In this document: positions 1 through 7,759 of the stretch, piece by piece
Layout of the letters: each line of letters starts with the position of its first letter
How positions within the stretch are numbered: the stretch's first letter is position 1
NCBI GenBank assembly: GCA_036351255.1
Contig: JAZBOS010000073.1
Span: 1-42,755, forward strand
Reading direction: 5' to 3'
Source: Bacteroides sp.
GTDB taxonomy: Bacteria > Bacteroidota > Bacteroidia > Bacteroidales > UBA7960
DNA length: 42,755 nt
The notes under the pieces: generated by a model
The model's input: the letters and a program-made list of their open reading frames with translations, nothing else
Told to the model about the DNA's origin: nothing
Database searches by the model: none
Position numbers and translations under genes: made by a program

Positions 1-314
1 ACAACAACGCTCCATCCAGCTGGTTCCTGAGAATCACCCTCCTGGATGGATACACCCTTTCCGACACGGGCTTCCTGTTATTCGCAATGGGAGATGGATT
101 TTATGCAGCTGTTGATGCCTATCTCCCCGAAAGCATCAATTTCCCCGATGACTACTTCAACAGGAAACCAGCTGAAGGTTCCAATACCTATACCCTTTAC
201 CTGAGCACTGCCCCGGAACTCTCAGGTGTTGACTTCACCAACGGGTTCTACGTCTCAGCCTTCGTTGAATACGTCGATTCAGCCAGCGGCGACATAAAAT
301 CTGCCCGCTGGTAA
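1..314 (+). CDS. 3' end of a protein of unknown function (5' truncated by window)
   Basis: An open frame runs from base 3 without interruption to a TAA at 312-314, so the gene starts before the window; an ATG at 87 lies inside the frame and is probably not the start. The visible ~103 residues are rich in aromatic, Asp and Ser/Thr residues (GFLLFAMGDGFYAAVDAYLP, then a Tyr/Thr-rich strand-like tail ending SARW), which looks like a secreted beta-rich domain. I do not recognise the family. It is followed directly by a strong terminator, so it is the last gene of its transcript. The tail ends with a strand pattern (VSAFVEYVD) loosely like the end of the lipoprotein that follows (YVAVHLDALV), but the similarity is too weak to call them paralogues. 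Confidence 0.6.
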   Translation, partial: NNAPSSWFLRITLLDGYTLSDTGFLLFAMGDGFYAAVDAYLPESINFPDDYFNRKPAEGSNTYTLYLSTAPELSGVDFTNGFYVSAFVEYVDSASGDIKSARW

Positions 315-348
315 AACCAGGTCTTAATTTTTTCGGAAAAACACTCCA

Positions 349-381
349 GCCGTCCCGCCTTTGCGGGACGGCTTTTTTTTT
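349..381 (+). terminator. Rho-independent terminator
   Basis: A 10-bp perfect stem (GCCGTCCCGC / GCGGGACGGC) with a CTTT loop is followed by nine T. It closes the truncated upstream gene. Confidence 0.93.
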
Positions 382-602
382 ACCTTTTTGTGCAATTAAC
401 TGGATATCAATACTGTCTACTCGAATACTGCACCTCATAACCAGTATTTTTACTTATCATAATATACGTTTAATTGCTTATGTCGACCCTAAGGGAATCC
501 CATAGTTTTCTAATGTTTTTTTGAAGTAATTTCACCATGTAAATTTTGAGCGAACGTTTTTTTTTGTTTAAAAACGTTTTAACCCCAAAAACAACCAAAT
601 CT

Positions 603-1541
603 ATGAAAAGAAAACTCTTTGTTCTTTTTAGCGCGCTCGCCCTGGTGGCGTTTGCTTTTACAAGCTGTCAAAAAGATCAGGTGATTCTCGATACCCAGGA
701 AGACATCGTTATTATGTCAACCCCCAGTGAACCCGATTCAGGTTCTGGCGTTACCCCCCAGATCATTGACGGTGAAAGCAATGGTGGCAACCGCAGCTGT
801 GATGAGGTTGCCCTGGCTTTCGAAACCTCCTTTGACCTCAGTATTGGCCAGTTCAATTACGAAGACGGTGTCTTTTATAACGATGAAGACGAAGTTATCG
901 AATGGCCCGAAGGGCTCATCGTTGAAACCGACGGAACCTATGTGTCCTTCACCGTTGATGGAACCATCCAGGTCGAGGGCATGTGCTATATCGTTGGCGC
1001 GGTCATCGTAAAAGGCAGCAATGAAGCCAATGTATATTATTATGCAGAAGGCTCCCTGTCCGACACCGGCCTTTCAGCCCCTGTCAATGCCAGCGGAGAT
1101 CCCGCAGGGCTGAGCAACCTCTCTTTCTGCCTTTATGCAGTGGATTGCCCTGAAGAAGAAGAATGCTGGGCAGAAGAAACCGCATGGGCAGGTAATATGG
1201 CCGGTGGTGGTCCCGCCTGGTGGTATTATATTGACACCAACGAGGCAGGTCCTTACCCGCTTTATGCCGGACAGAACCTGGTGGAAGGCGCCTCTGTAAG
1301 CATTGTCGATGGAATGCTGACCATCAACTTGGGTGAAAACCTTGCCCTCCAGGAGGTCGACGAACCTGTAAAGATTCAGGGTTATAATGAAATTCCTGAT
1401 CGCAGGCCAAATGCAGGACGCTTTACCACATACAAAGGCGGCTTTCCTGAAGAAGGCATTGATGTGAGCGAATACACCTACGTGGCCGTTCACCTCGATG
1501 CCCTGGTGAAGGTCGAATGCCCCGAAGAAATAGCGAAATAA
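603..1541 (+). CDS. Secreted lipoprotein of unknown function
   Basis: The 312-residue protein starts with a lysine-rich n-region, a hydrophobic core and a lipobox ending FTSC (Cys22), then an acidic linker, so it is an envelope lipoprotein. The start at 603 is chosen because it puts the signal peptide at the N-terminus; an in-frame extension upstream (from 546) adds only a low-complexity stretch. The C-terminal ~110 residues (LYAGQNLVEG, INLGENLALQEV, VKIQGYNEIP, GRFTTYKGGF, YVAVHLDALV) follow a beta-rich pattern I associate with the ends of exported Bacteroidota proteins. The function is unknown. It stands alone between two terminators. A possible promoter lies at 520-548 (TTTG, 16 bp, TAAATTTTG), but its spacing is short. 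Confidence 0.85.
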   Translation: MKRKLFVLFSALALVAFAFTSCQKDQVILDTQEDIVIMSTPSEPDSGSGVTPQIIDGESNGGNRSCDEVALAFETSFDLSIGQFNYEDGVFYNDEDEVIEWPEGLIVETDGTYVSFTVDGTIQVEGMCYIVGAVIVKGSNEANVYYYAEGSLSDTGLSAPVNASGDPAGLSNLSFCLYAVDCPEEEECWAEETAWAGNMAGGGPAWWYYIDTNEAGPYPLYAGQNLVEGASVSIVDGMLTINLGENLALQEVDEPVKIQGYNEIPDRRPNAGRFTTYKGGFPEEGIDVSEYTYVAVHLDALVKVECPEEIAK

Positions 1542-1561
1542 TTTTATCCTGAAACTATGTT

Positions 1562-1597
1562 AAAAAAGCTGCCCTCCCGGCAGCTTTTTTTGTTTTT
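1562..1597 (+). terminator. Rho-independent terminator
   Basis: AAAAAAGCTGCC pairs with GGCAGCTTTTTT around a CTCCC loop, and a T-rich tail follows. It ends the lipoprotein transcript 20 bases after the stop codon. Its tail overlaps the -33 element of the next promoter. Confidence 0.92.
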
Positions 1598-1620
1598 CAG
1601 GGGTCAATTGGCTAAATTTG
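1589..1620 (+). promoter_or_regulatory. Bacteroidota-type promoter for the DUF4168-like gene
   Basis: TTTG at 1589-1592, a 20-bp spacer and TAAATTTG at 1613-1620 match the primary sigma factor consensus of this phylum (TTTG-N19/20-TAnnTTTG). The first element is part of the T-tract of the preceding terminator. Transcription should start near 1627, leaving a leader of about 30 bases. Confidence 0.65.
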
Positions 1621-1658
1621 CGCCAATTAAAAAAAATCCTCATTTCAAAAATTCTGTT

Positions 1659-2114
1659 ATGCGTTTTTCCGAGAAGAAAACCCTGTTTTCAAGCCTTGCA
1701 TTGCTTTTTGTCCTGTTGCTCAGCCAGCCCCTGAAAGCCCAGGATTACGATTATACCGACACCGAGCTGATAAACTTTGGTAAGGTCCTGGTGGAAGTCA
1801 TCACCATCCAGCAGAACACCCAGCGCGAAATGATCGCCATCATCCAGGAAAACAACCTGAGCATCCCCCGCTTCAATGAAATGATGGGACAGGCCCAGGA
1901 AAAGGGTGAAGATAAGGTTGAAGGCACCGAAGAAGAAAAGAAAGCCTTTAAGGTGGTAGCCGATGCCCTGAACGGCATCCAGGAAAGAATGATCGACGAC
2001 CTGACAAAGGCGGTCGTAGCCAAGGGGATGACCTTAGAACGCTATGAGTCCATCCTGTCCGATTACCAGGCCGATACCAAACTCCAGGAAAAGATACACG
2101 CCCTGGCGGAATAA
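1659..2114 (+). CDS. Exported DUF4168-like helical protein
   Basis: This 151-residue protein has a classical signal peptide (residues 1 to about 27, ending LKAQ). Two similar helical repeats follow. The first (about 31-75) runs LINFGKVLVEV, IQQNTQREMIAII, LSIPRFNEMM; the second (about 88-150) runs KAFKVVADALNGIQ, MIDDLTKAVVAK, LERYESILSDYQ, ending with a predicted L-x-E-K-I helix. This two-fold 'helix - LS/TxxRF/Yxxx' layout is that of DUF4168 proteins, which are periplasmic and of unknown function. The ATG at 1659 is chosen over an in-frame ATG at 1557, because the latter lies before the terminator and promoter and would remove the signal peptide from the N-terminus. Confidence 0.82.
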   Translation: MRFSEKKTLFSSLALLFVLLLSQPLKAQDYDYTDTELINFGKVLVEVITIQQNTQREMIAIIQENNLSIPRFNEMMGQAQEKGEDKVEGTEEEKKAFKVVADALNGIQERMIDDLTKAVVAKGMTLERYESILSDYQADTKLQEKIHALAE

Positions 2115-2137
2115 ACCCGCCGCACAAAAGATTTAAA

Positions 2138-2177
2138 GAGGCGCTCCCTAAAGCCAGGGAGGAGCCTCTTTTTTTTT
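2138..2177 (+). terminator. Rho-independent terminator
   Basis: GAGGC and CTCCCT pair with AGGGAG and GCCTC across a short bulge and an AAAGCC loop, followed by nine T. It closes the DUF4168-like gene. Confidence 0.9.
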
Positions 2178-2656
2178 GCCCCCTTCCCCACCCCTTCGAT
2201 TGAAATTCTTTTCAACTTTTGCCAGAAAATTTTTCTGCAATCATTCTCCAGTAAAAGCCTTCGGGTAGCAAAACCCTTTCCTGCACCCAGGCAGCCGTTA
2301 AACCCAAACCATCCTCCTATCCCGGTCGTACCATGGTCGTAGTTAATACGGTTTAAAACGACTAAACTACGATTCAAACCCGACCTTGGTCGGACCCGGG
2401 CATCTGATAGATCCTGGGTTAAAACGCCAATGCCATGAGACCCGAAACAAATTTACGCCATGCAACCCTGGGGCGGTTCTTTAAAATGATGGGTTGCATG
2501 CCCAGGGGGCTTGTAAGGGAAACAAAACCGAGTTAGAATAACGCGTTCTTTTCATTTTATCGGCATCCTGAAGTCAGCATTAAATTATTGAACATTAATT
2601 ATTTACCATCATCTCTTTCAAAATTTTAAAAAATAATGAAAAAAAACCTCAGAAAA
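2178..2656. other. Gene-free region rich in inverted repeats
   Basis: No credible coding frame is present. It holds half of a palindromic element shared with 19704-19788 (see 2326-2396), a CCCGGG/CCTGGG-containing stretch, and a 10-bp perfect inverted repeat (CATGCAACCC at 2459-2468 with GGGTTGCATG at 2491-2500, 22-base loop, no T-tract). The 3' part from about 2580 becomes AT-rich and leads into the TetR promoter. Confidence 0.6.
2326..2396. repeat. Degenerate copy of a palindromic intergenic element
   Basis: The left arm at 2329-2350 begins TACCATGGTCGTAGTTAATA and matches the left arm of the element at 19704-19725 at 20 of 22 positions. The right arm (2356-2374) only partly complements it, and a small perfect hairpin follows (CCGACC-TT-GGTCGG, 2380-2393). 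It looks like a decayed member of the same family. Confidence 0.6.
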
Positions 2657-2688
2657 TTTGGATTTTAAAAAATCCCGTTTTAAATTTG
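2657..2688 (+). promoter_or_regulatory. Promoter of the TetR/LolA/ABC operon
   Basis: TTTG at 2657-2660, a 20-bp spacer and TAAATTTG at 2681-2688 match the Bacteroidota sigma consensus exactly. The expected start point, about base 2695, falls inside the palindrome at 2692-2712. Confidence 0.7.
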
Positions 2689-2691
2689 ACC

Positions 2692-2712
2692 AACCGTTCA
2701 TTCAAAACGGTT
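2692..2712. promoter_or_regulatory. Probable TetR operator
   Basis: AACCGTT-CATTCAA-AACGGTT is a 7-7-7 inverted repeat covering the predicted transcription start. A second, weaker repeat (TTGAA-TAAACG-TTCAA) lies at 2730-2745, just before the tetR start codon. Position and symmetry fit autorepression by the TetR protein encoded immediately downstream. The binding itself is inferred. Confidence 0.55.
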
Positions 2713-2750
2713 TTTCTTAAAACAGGTCATTGAATAAACGTTCAACCAAA

Positions 2751-3383
2751 ATGTCACCCAGAACCTCACAACAGTTTAAGGAGATCAGGGAAGAGAAAAA
2801 GGCCCTGATCATGGGGGCAGCCCTTGAACAGTTTGCCAACGAAGGGTATTATCGCACCACGATCAGTAATATTGCCAGGCATGCAGGGATATCCAAAGGA
2901 CTGATGTACAATTATTTTGAAAGCAAGGAGGCCTTGCTGCAAGCCATTGTATTAAAGTCGGTGAACGAAGCCACCAAATTCTTTGATATCAACCGCGATG
3001 GCTACCTTACGGAAAAGGAGTTTGTTTTTTTTGTCAGGAAGATCCCCGTGCTTTTAAGAAAGGAGAGGTCGTTCTGGAGGCTGTTGATGCAACTGCTTGT
3101 ACAAAAAGACGTCAGGGAACAATTGATAAAGACCTTTCACGAACCGGATGCAAAAGGCGCAGCAGGGAAAGACCCGGGGAGTTACTCAACCCCTTTGCAG
3201 ATGAGAAAGATCATAGCCGATTACTTTTACAGGAAAAAGGAACGTTTGGGCAGTGATTACGATCCGGTTTGCGAACTGAATTTGTTTTTTTCAACCCTGG
3301 TGGGCTATGCGGTAAAAAACATTTACTCGGAAAGTGAGGATGATAAAAAAATGATCGAAAGGATCATTGAAATGTATAAATAG
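2751..3383 (+). CDS. TetR/AcrR-family transcriptional regulator with an EF-hand-like loop
   Basis: The 210-residue length is normal for TetR regulators. Residues 15-60 carry the DNA-binding domain: ALEQFANEGYYRTT, then the helix-turn-helix ISNIARHAGISKGLMYNYF (about 38-56) and SKEALL. The rest is the variable helical ligand/dimer domain. Unusually, residues 77-91 read FFDINRDGYLTEKEF, which satisfies the canonical EF-hand loop D-x-N-x-D-G-x-L-x-x-x-E followed by Phe. The start is the ATG at 2751; a TTG at 2730 in the same frame would lie inside a small inverted repeat. It is the first gene of the operon, 7 bases before the LolA-like gene, and probably represses its own promoter. The ligand is unknown. 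Confidence 0.92.
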   Translation: MSPRTSQQFKEIREEKKALIMGAALEQFANEGYYRTTISNIARHAGISKGLMYNYFESKEALLQAIVLKSVNEATKFFDINRDGYLTEKEFVFFVRKIPVLLRKERSFWRLLMQLLVQKDVREQLIKTFHEPDAKGAAGKDPGSYSTPLQMRKIIADYFYRKKERLGSDYDPVCELNLFFSTLVGYAVKNIYSESEDDKKMIERIIEMYK

Positions 3384-3390
3384 GATGATT

Positions 3391-4152
3391 ATGAAAACCA
3401 GAAATTTATTCATGTTGGTGTTGTTGATGGCTCCGGGTGTAAACGCCCTTCAGGCCCAGGGCCTGAGTGCCACGGAGATTGTCAGGAAGGCCGACGAGAA
3501 GTTTAACGGCGAGGAGAGCAGTTACAGCCTAATGGCGATGACCATTATCCGGCCGGCATGGGAGCGCACCATTGAATTTAAGAGCTGGACGCTTGGGAAA
3601 GATCATGCGCTGGCACTGATCACCGCCCCGGCCAAGGAAGCGGGGCAGACTTTCCTGAAACGGGAATCGGAGATGTGGCGGTGGGACCCCACCATCAGCA
3701 GGCTGATCAAGTTGCCCCCCTCCATGATGTCGCAGGGCTGGATGGGATCGGATTACACCAATGATGACATTTTAAGGGAGTCGTCCATTGTCAAGGACTA
3801 TGACCATGAAATCATCGGCGAAGAGCGACAGGGCGGACGCTTATGCTATAAAATAAGAATGACTGCCCGGGAAGATGCTTCCATTGTTTGGGGAAAGCAG
3901 ATCCAGTGGATCGACAAGGAAGAGTTCCTGGTCCTGAAAGCCGAATTGTACGATGAGGATGGTTACCTGGTGCGGACTGAAACTGGCAGTGACATTAAGG
4001 TCATGGATGGCAGGACGATTACTTCCCGGATTGAACTGATCCCGGAGGAAGAGCCCGAAAACCGGACCATTATTGAGATCAGGGAGATCAGCTTTAACAT
4101 ACCCCTTGAGGAAAGTTTTTTCTCCCAGCAGAATATGCAGAGAGTGCATTGA
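3391..4152 (+). CDS. LolA-like outer-membrane lipoprotein-sorting family protein (periplasmic)
   Basis: The 253-residue product has a signal peptide (residues 1 to about 23, ending LQAQ). The mature part follows the LolA-like fold family annotated as 'outer membrane lipoprotein-sorting protein': ATEIVRKADEKFNGEESSYS, MTIIRPAWERTIEFKSW, LKRESEMWRWDP, MSQGWMGSDYTNDDIL, YKIRMTAREDASIVWGKQ and a C-terminal strand set. Such proteins have a half-barrel with a hydrophobic cavity for acyl chains. The start at 3391 is chosen because the signal peptide begins there; an ATG at 3385 is also possible. It lies between tetR and the ABC permease genes, so it probably carries the cargo of that transporter across the periplasm. 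It is not housekeeping LolA, whose sequence would differ. Confidence 0.85.
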   Translation: MKTRNLFMLVLLMAPGVNALQAQGLSATEIVRKADEKFNGEESSYSLMAMTIIRPAWERTIEFKSWTLGKDHALALITAPAKEAGQTFLKRESEMWRWDPTISRLIKLPPSMMSQGWMGSDYTNDDILRESSIVKDYDHEIIGEERQGGRLCYKIRMTAREDASIVWGKQIQWIDKEEFLVLKAELYDEDGYLVRTETGSDIKVMDGRTITSRIELIPEEEPENRTIIEIREISFNIPLEESFFSQQNMQRVH

Positions 4153-4170
4153 TCACTGAAACTGAAGGTC

Positions 4171-5592
4171 ATGAAAGAGGAATTTAAGATAGCCTGGCGG
4201 AACCTCTGGCGGAACCGTCGCCGCACGCTGATCACTTCGGCATCGGTTTTCTTTGCGGTATTCTTTGCCGTGATCATGCGGTCCATACAGCTGGGATCGT
4301 ACGATCATATGATCAACAACGTTATTGAGTCGTTCACCGGGTATTTACAGGTTCAGCATGAAAAATACCAGGACAGTCCCTCCTTCGATCACTCATTTGA
4401 GTACAACGATTCGGTCGTTTCTGGCATAGAAGAAATAAAGCAAGTTGTTTCGGTTACCCCCCATATCGAATCCTTTACCCTGGCTTCGAGCGGGATGCAG
4501 ACCAAGGGGGTCGTGGTGATGGGGATTGATCCCGAAAAGGAGCGACAATTCTCAGATCCGGAGCAAAAGCTGGTGAAGTACCGGATCACAGAAGAGGCGG
4601 TAGCCAACCTAAGGAAGGGAAAGAAAATCCCGGAAGACCTGCTTGCGCAAATAGAAAAAAGCCAGGGCCGTTCGTATTCGTCATCAGAACGCCTGGCCAT
4701 GGAACTGGAACTTTCGCCAGATGGCAAGGAAACCTATTTACCGGTCATTCAGGAAAGTACCAGGGAAGAGAATGGTTATCTCAGCCAGGATGACGACGGG
4801 ATCCTGGTATCGGACAAACTCTCCAGCTTCCTGAAAGTGGAGCTTGGGGATTCGGTGATTTTGATGGGACAGGGTTACCGGGGTGTTTCGGCGACGGGAA
4901 TTTTCCCGGTAAGGGGAATCATCAAAATTCCCTCGCCCGACATGGACAACAAACTGGTGATCATGAGCCTCCCGGCGGCCCAAAGGCTCTTTGACGCGGA
5001 AGGCAGGATCACCTCGCTTGTTATTAACCTTCCGGATAAATCGGACCGCACCATTGAAACAGCCAGAACCAGCATAAACAAACTGCTGACGGATGAAAAC
5101 ACAACGACAAAGACCTGGTATGAACTGAACCCGATTCTGCACCAGCAAATAGAAGGCGACAACCAGTCGGGAATGGCCATGCTGATGATTCTTTATTTCA
5201 TCATATTCTTTGGCATTTTTGGGACGGTATTGATGATGGTTTCGGAAAGAAAGCGTGAATTCGGGGTCATGGTAGCCATCGGGATGCAGAAAAAGAAACT
5301 GAAAAGGATCATTACCATTGAAATGTTTCTCCTGGGCATTCTGGGCCTGGCAGCCGGATTGCTGGCCAGCACACCGGTCATCCTGTACTTTTATTACAAC
5401 CCCTATGTGCTGACTGGAGACATTGCACAAATGATGGTCGACTGGGGTTGGGACCCGCTGATGCCTACCGCCTGGTTTGGTTCCTATTTCTATTGGCAGG
5501 CGGTGATCGTGGCCCTGATGGTTTTACTGGCCACGATTTATCCCTTGAGGAAAATCGGCAAACTGGAAGTCGTTGAAGCATTAAAAGCCTAA
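4171..5592 (+). CDS. ABC transporter permease, FtsX/LolCE-MacB type (first)
   Basis: The 473-residue protein has the FtsX-permease layout: a basic start typical of this group (IAWRNLWRNRRRTL), TM1 at about 19-38, a large extracytoplasmic domain (about 40-330, the MacB-type periplasmic domain), then three TMs at about 335-357, 383-408 and 435-460. The cytoplasmic motif SERKREFGVMVAIGM between TM2 and TM3 is the conserved coupling region that contacts the ATPase, and the end YPLRKIGKLEVVEALKA is typical. Proteins of this type extrude lipoproteins, lipids or peptides from the outer leaflet rather than transporting through a channel. It probably pairs with the second permease 12 bases downstream as a LolC/LolE-like heterodimer. 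Confidence 0.92.
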   Translation: MKEEFKIAWRNLWRNRRRTLITSASVFFAVFFAVIMRSIQLGSYDHMINNVIESFTGYLQVQHEKYQDSPSFDHSFEYNDSVVSGIEEIKQVVSVTPHIESFTLASSGMQTKGVVVMGIDPEKERQFSDPEQKLVKYRITEEAVANLRKGKKIPEDLLAQIEKSQGRSYSSSERLAMELELSPDGKETYLPVIQESTREENGYLSQDDDGILVSDKLSSFLKVELGDSVILMGQGYRGVSATGIFPVRGIIKIPSPDMDNKLVIMSLPAAQRLFDAEGRITSLVINLPDKSDRTIETARTSINKLLTDENTTTKTWYELNPILHQQIEGDNQSGMAMLMILYFIIFFGIFGTVLMMVSERKREFGVMVAIGMQKKKLKRIITIEMFLLGILGLAAGLLASTPVILYFYYNPYVLTGDIAQMMVDWGWDPLMPTAWFGSYFYWQAVIVALMVLLATIYPLRKIGKLEVVEALKA

Positions 5593-5604
5593 AAACGCAT
5601 AGCT

Positions 5605-7029
5605 ATGATAGGATCGATAGCCTGGAAAAACGTTTGGCGCAACAAAAAAAGAAGCCTGGTTGTTATCATCGCCGTAACCCTTGGCATCATTGCCGGGGTA
5701 CTGCTGATTGGTATTGTTGAAGGCTGGGGCAGGCAGCGCCTTCAGGGAGCTGTTTACAATGAAGTATCGCATCTTCAGATACACAACAGTGAATACGTAA
5801 AAAACGAAGAGATACAGTTTACCGTTAACAATGCTGATGAGATCATTCAAAGTTTAGATACCCTTGAAGGCCTTGCGGCCTGGGCCCAAAGAACGAAGAT
5901 CATTGCCATGGCCAATACCCCCTGGGCCAATACCGGGATCATGATCAACGGGGTAAATCCAGAAAAAGAGAAAGAGATCACAGAGATCTACAAGACCCTT
6001 GTCGAGGGTGGCGGAAACTATCTGGATGGCCAAAATTCCGGTGAAATCCTGATCAGCGACAAAACAGCCGAATTGCTTAAACTCAAGCAGTTTATCATTA
6101 CCGACACCTTAATGGCCACCTTGCGTGAAGCAAACCTCCCCGATGATATCCTGGAAAGATTGGAGCCCCTCAGGGAGGAGCGATTCCGGTCAGAAAAAGA
6201 GTTCAGGGATGCCCTGCGTGAGGCCTTCGATCAGAAGGAGCTGGACCGTTATGGCCTGCTAATCACGGAGGAGGCGCTTGACTACCGGCTCAGGAGCAAA
6301 ATTCAGATCACCCTTTCAGACTTGCAGGGTAATCCGATCCAGGGGATTTTTCGGGTTTGTGGCATCTATAAGACCAACAACACAGGCTTTGACCAAACCA
6401 ATGTATTTGTGAATGCCGGAGACCTGGCCAGGCTTTATGGGGGAGGTGAAATCCTTACCCATGAAATTGCAGTTTTGCTGGATGACATTGAGGATGTGAA
6501 CCGGGCAAAGGAATCCCTGGCTGCCATTACGGGCGAAAACACCGTAAGGACCTGGAAGGAGCTGGCGCCAGATGCAGCACTGATGAGCGATTTCATGGTG
6601 ATCTATTATGTCATTTTCATCGGCATCATCATGCTGGCCCTGGCCTTTGGAATCATCAACACCATGCTGATGTCGATCCTTGAAAGGACCAAAGAGCTGG
6701 GGATGCTGATGGCAATCGGGATGAACCGCAAACGGGTCTTTCAAATGATTTCGCTTGAAACCCTGTTTCTGACTTCGGTAGGAGCCCTGGCAGGCATCCT
6801 GCTGGGCTGGGCAATGATTGGCATCCTGGGAAATACCGGGATTCATTTCGGAGGCTGGGGCGAGGGTTTTGAGGCCATTGGATTTGCAGCAAAAGTTTAT
6901 CCGGTCATTACCCCCCAATTCTTTGCCTTTATTGTGATCATGGTGATCCTCACGGCCCTGATTTCTTCGATCTGGCCTGCCCGCAAGGCATTGAAGTTAA
7001 ATCCGGTAGAAGCACTAAGAACAGAATAA
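5605..7029 (+). CDS. ABC transporter permease, FtsX/LolCE-MacB type (second)
   Basis: A 474-residue homologue of the preceding protein with the same layout: IAWKNVWRNKKRSL, TM1 at about 17-38, a long periplasmic domain, and TMs at about 329-352, 385-408 and 435-462. The coupling motif reads LERTKELGMLMAIGM and the C-terminus IWPARKALKLNPVEALR. The two proteins are clearly diverged from each other, which suggests a heterodimer rather than a recent duplication. The gaps to the flanking genes are 12 and 21 bases, so it is translated from the same transcript. Confidence 0.92.
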   Translation: MIGSIAWKNVWRNKKRSLVVIIAVTLGIIAGVLLIGIVEGWGRQRLQGAVYNEVSHLQIHNSEYVKNEEIQFTVNNADEIIQSLDTLEGLAAWAQRTKIIAMANTPWANTGIMINGVNPEKEKEITEIYKTLVEGGGNYLDGQNSGEILISDKTAELLKLKQFIITDTLMATLREANLPDDILERLEPLREERFRSEKEFRDALREAFDQKELDRYGLLITEEALDYRLRSKIQITLSDLQGNPIQGIFRVCGIYKTNNTGFDQTNVFVNAGDLARLYGGGEILTHEIAVLLDDIEDVNRAKESLAAITGENTVRTWKELAPDAALMSDFMVIYYVIFIGIIMLALAFGIINTMLMSILERTKELGMLMAIGMNRKRVFQMISLETLFLTSVGALAGILLGWAMIGILGNTGIHFGGWGEGFEAIGFAAKVYPVITPQFFAFIVIMVILTALISSIWPARKALKLNPVEALRTE

Positions 7030-7050
7030 ACCATTAAACGGGAAAAAGAC

Positions 7051-7746
7051 ATGAAGATCCTGAAATTAAAAAACGTCAACAAGATCTATAATTCATCCCA
7101 GGTCAAGGTTCATGCGGTGAACGACGTAAGCCTTGATTTTGAGGAAGCAGAATTTGCAGCCATTGTGGGGCCCTCGGGTTCGGGCAAGACCACCCTGCTC
7201 AACATGATTGGCGGGCTTGACATGCCGACTTCGGGTGAGATATTTATTGACGGGACAGATTTATCCAGGCTGAAAGCATCAAAGCTTATCGATTTCAGGC
7301 TCAGGAATATAGGTTTCGTATTCCAGTCGTATAACCTGATTCCGGTGCTGACGGCCAAAGAAAACGTAGAGTTTATCATGACCCTTCAAAAATGGCCGCA
7401 GGAGGAGCGTGATGAGCGCACGCTTGAGTTGCTTCAGGCCGTAGGGCTGGCCGAGCGCGTCAACAGCCGGCCATCAAAATTGTCAGGCGGGCAGCAGCAG
7501 CGTATTGCAGTGGCCAGGGCCCTGGCTTCAAGACCGAAATTCATCCTGGCCGACGAACCCACAGCCAACCTCGATTCAAAGTCAGCCACTACCCTGCTCG
7601 AGATCATGGAGAAACTCAACCAGGAATCAAAGATCACCTTCATCTTTTCCACGCATGACCCCCGGGTGGTTAAGATGGCGCGTCGTGTAATCACTTTGGA
7701 GGACGGAAAGGTCATTACGGATGAGGTAAGGAAACGATCGGAATAG
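7051..7746 (+). CDS. ABC transporter ATP-binding protein, LolD/MacB type
   Basis: The 231-residue ATPase has a full set of motifs: Walker A GPSGSGKTT (40-48), Q-loop VFQSYNLIPVLTAKENV, signature LSGGQQQR (144-151), Walker B FILADEP (164-170) followed by TANLD, and an H-loop STHD near residue 200. The sequence after the Q-loop and the short length are those of the LolD/MacB/FtsE class, which works with FtsX-type permeases. It powers the two permeases encoded just upstream. Confidence 0.95.
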   Translation: MKILKLKNVNKIYNSSQVKVHAVNDVSLDFEEAEFAAIVGPSGSGKTTLLNMIGGLDMPTSGEIFIDGTDLSRLKASKLIDFRLRNIGFVFQSYNLIPVLTAKENVEFIMTLQKWPQEERDERTLELLQAVGLAERVNSRPSKLSGGQQQRIAVARALASRPKFILADEPTANLDSKSATTLLEIMEKLNQESKITFIFSTHDPRVVKMARRVITLEDGKVITDEVRKRSE

Positions 7747-7759
7747 CAAACCGTTGAAA

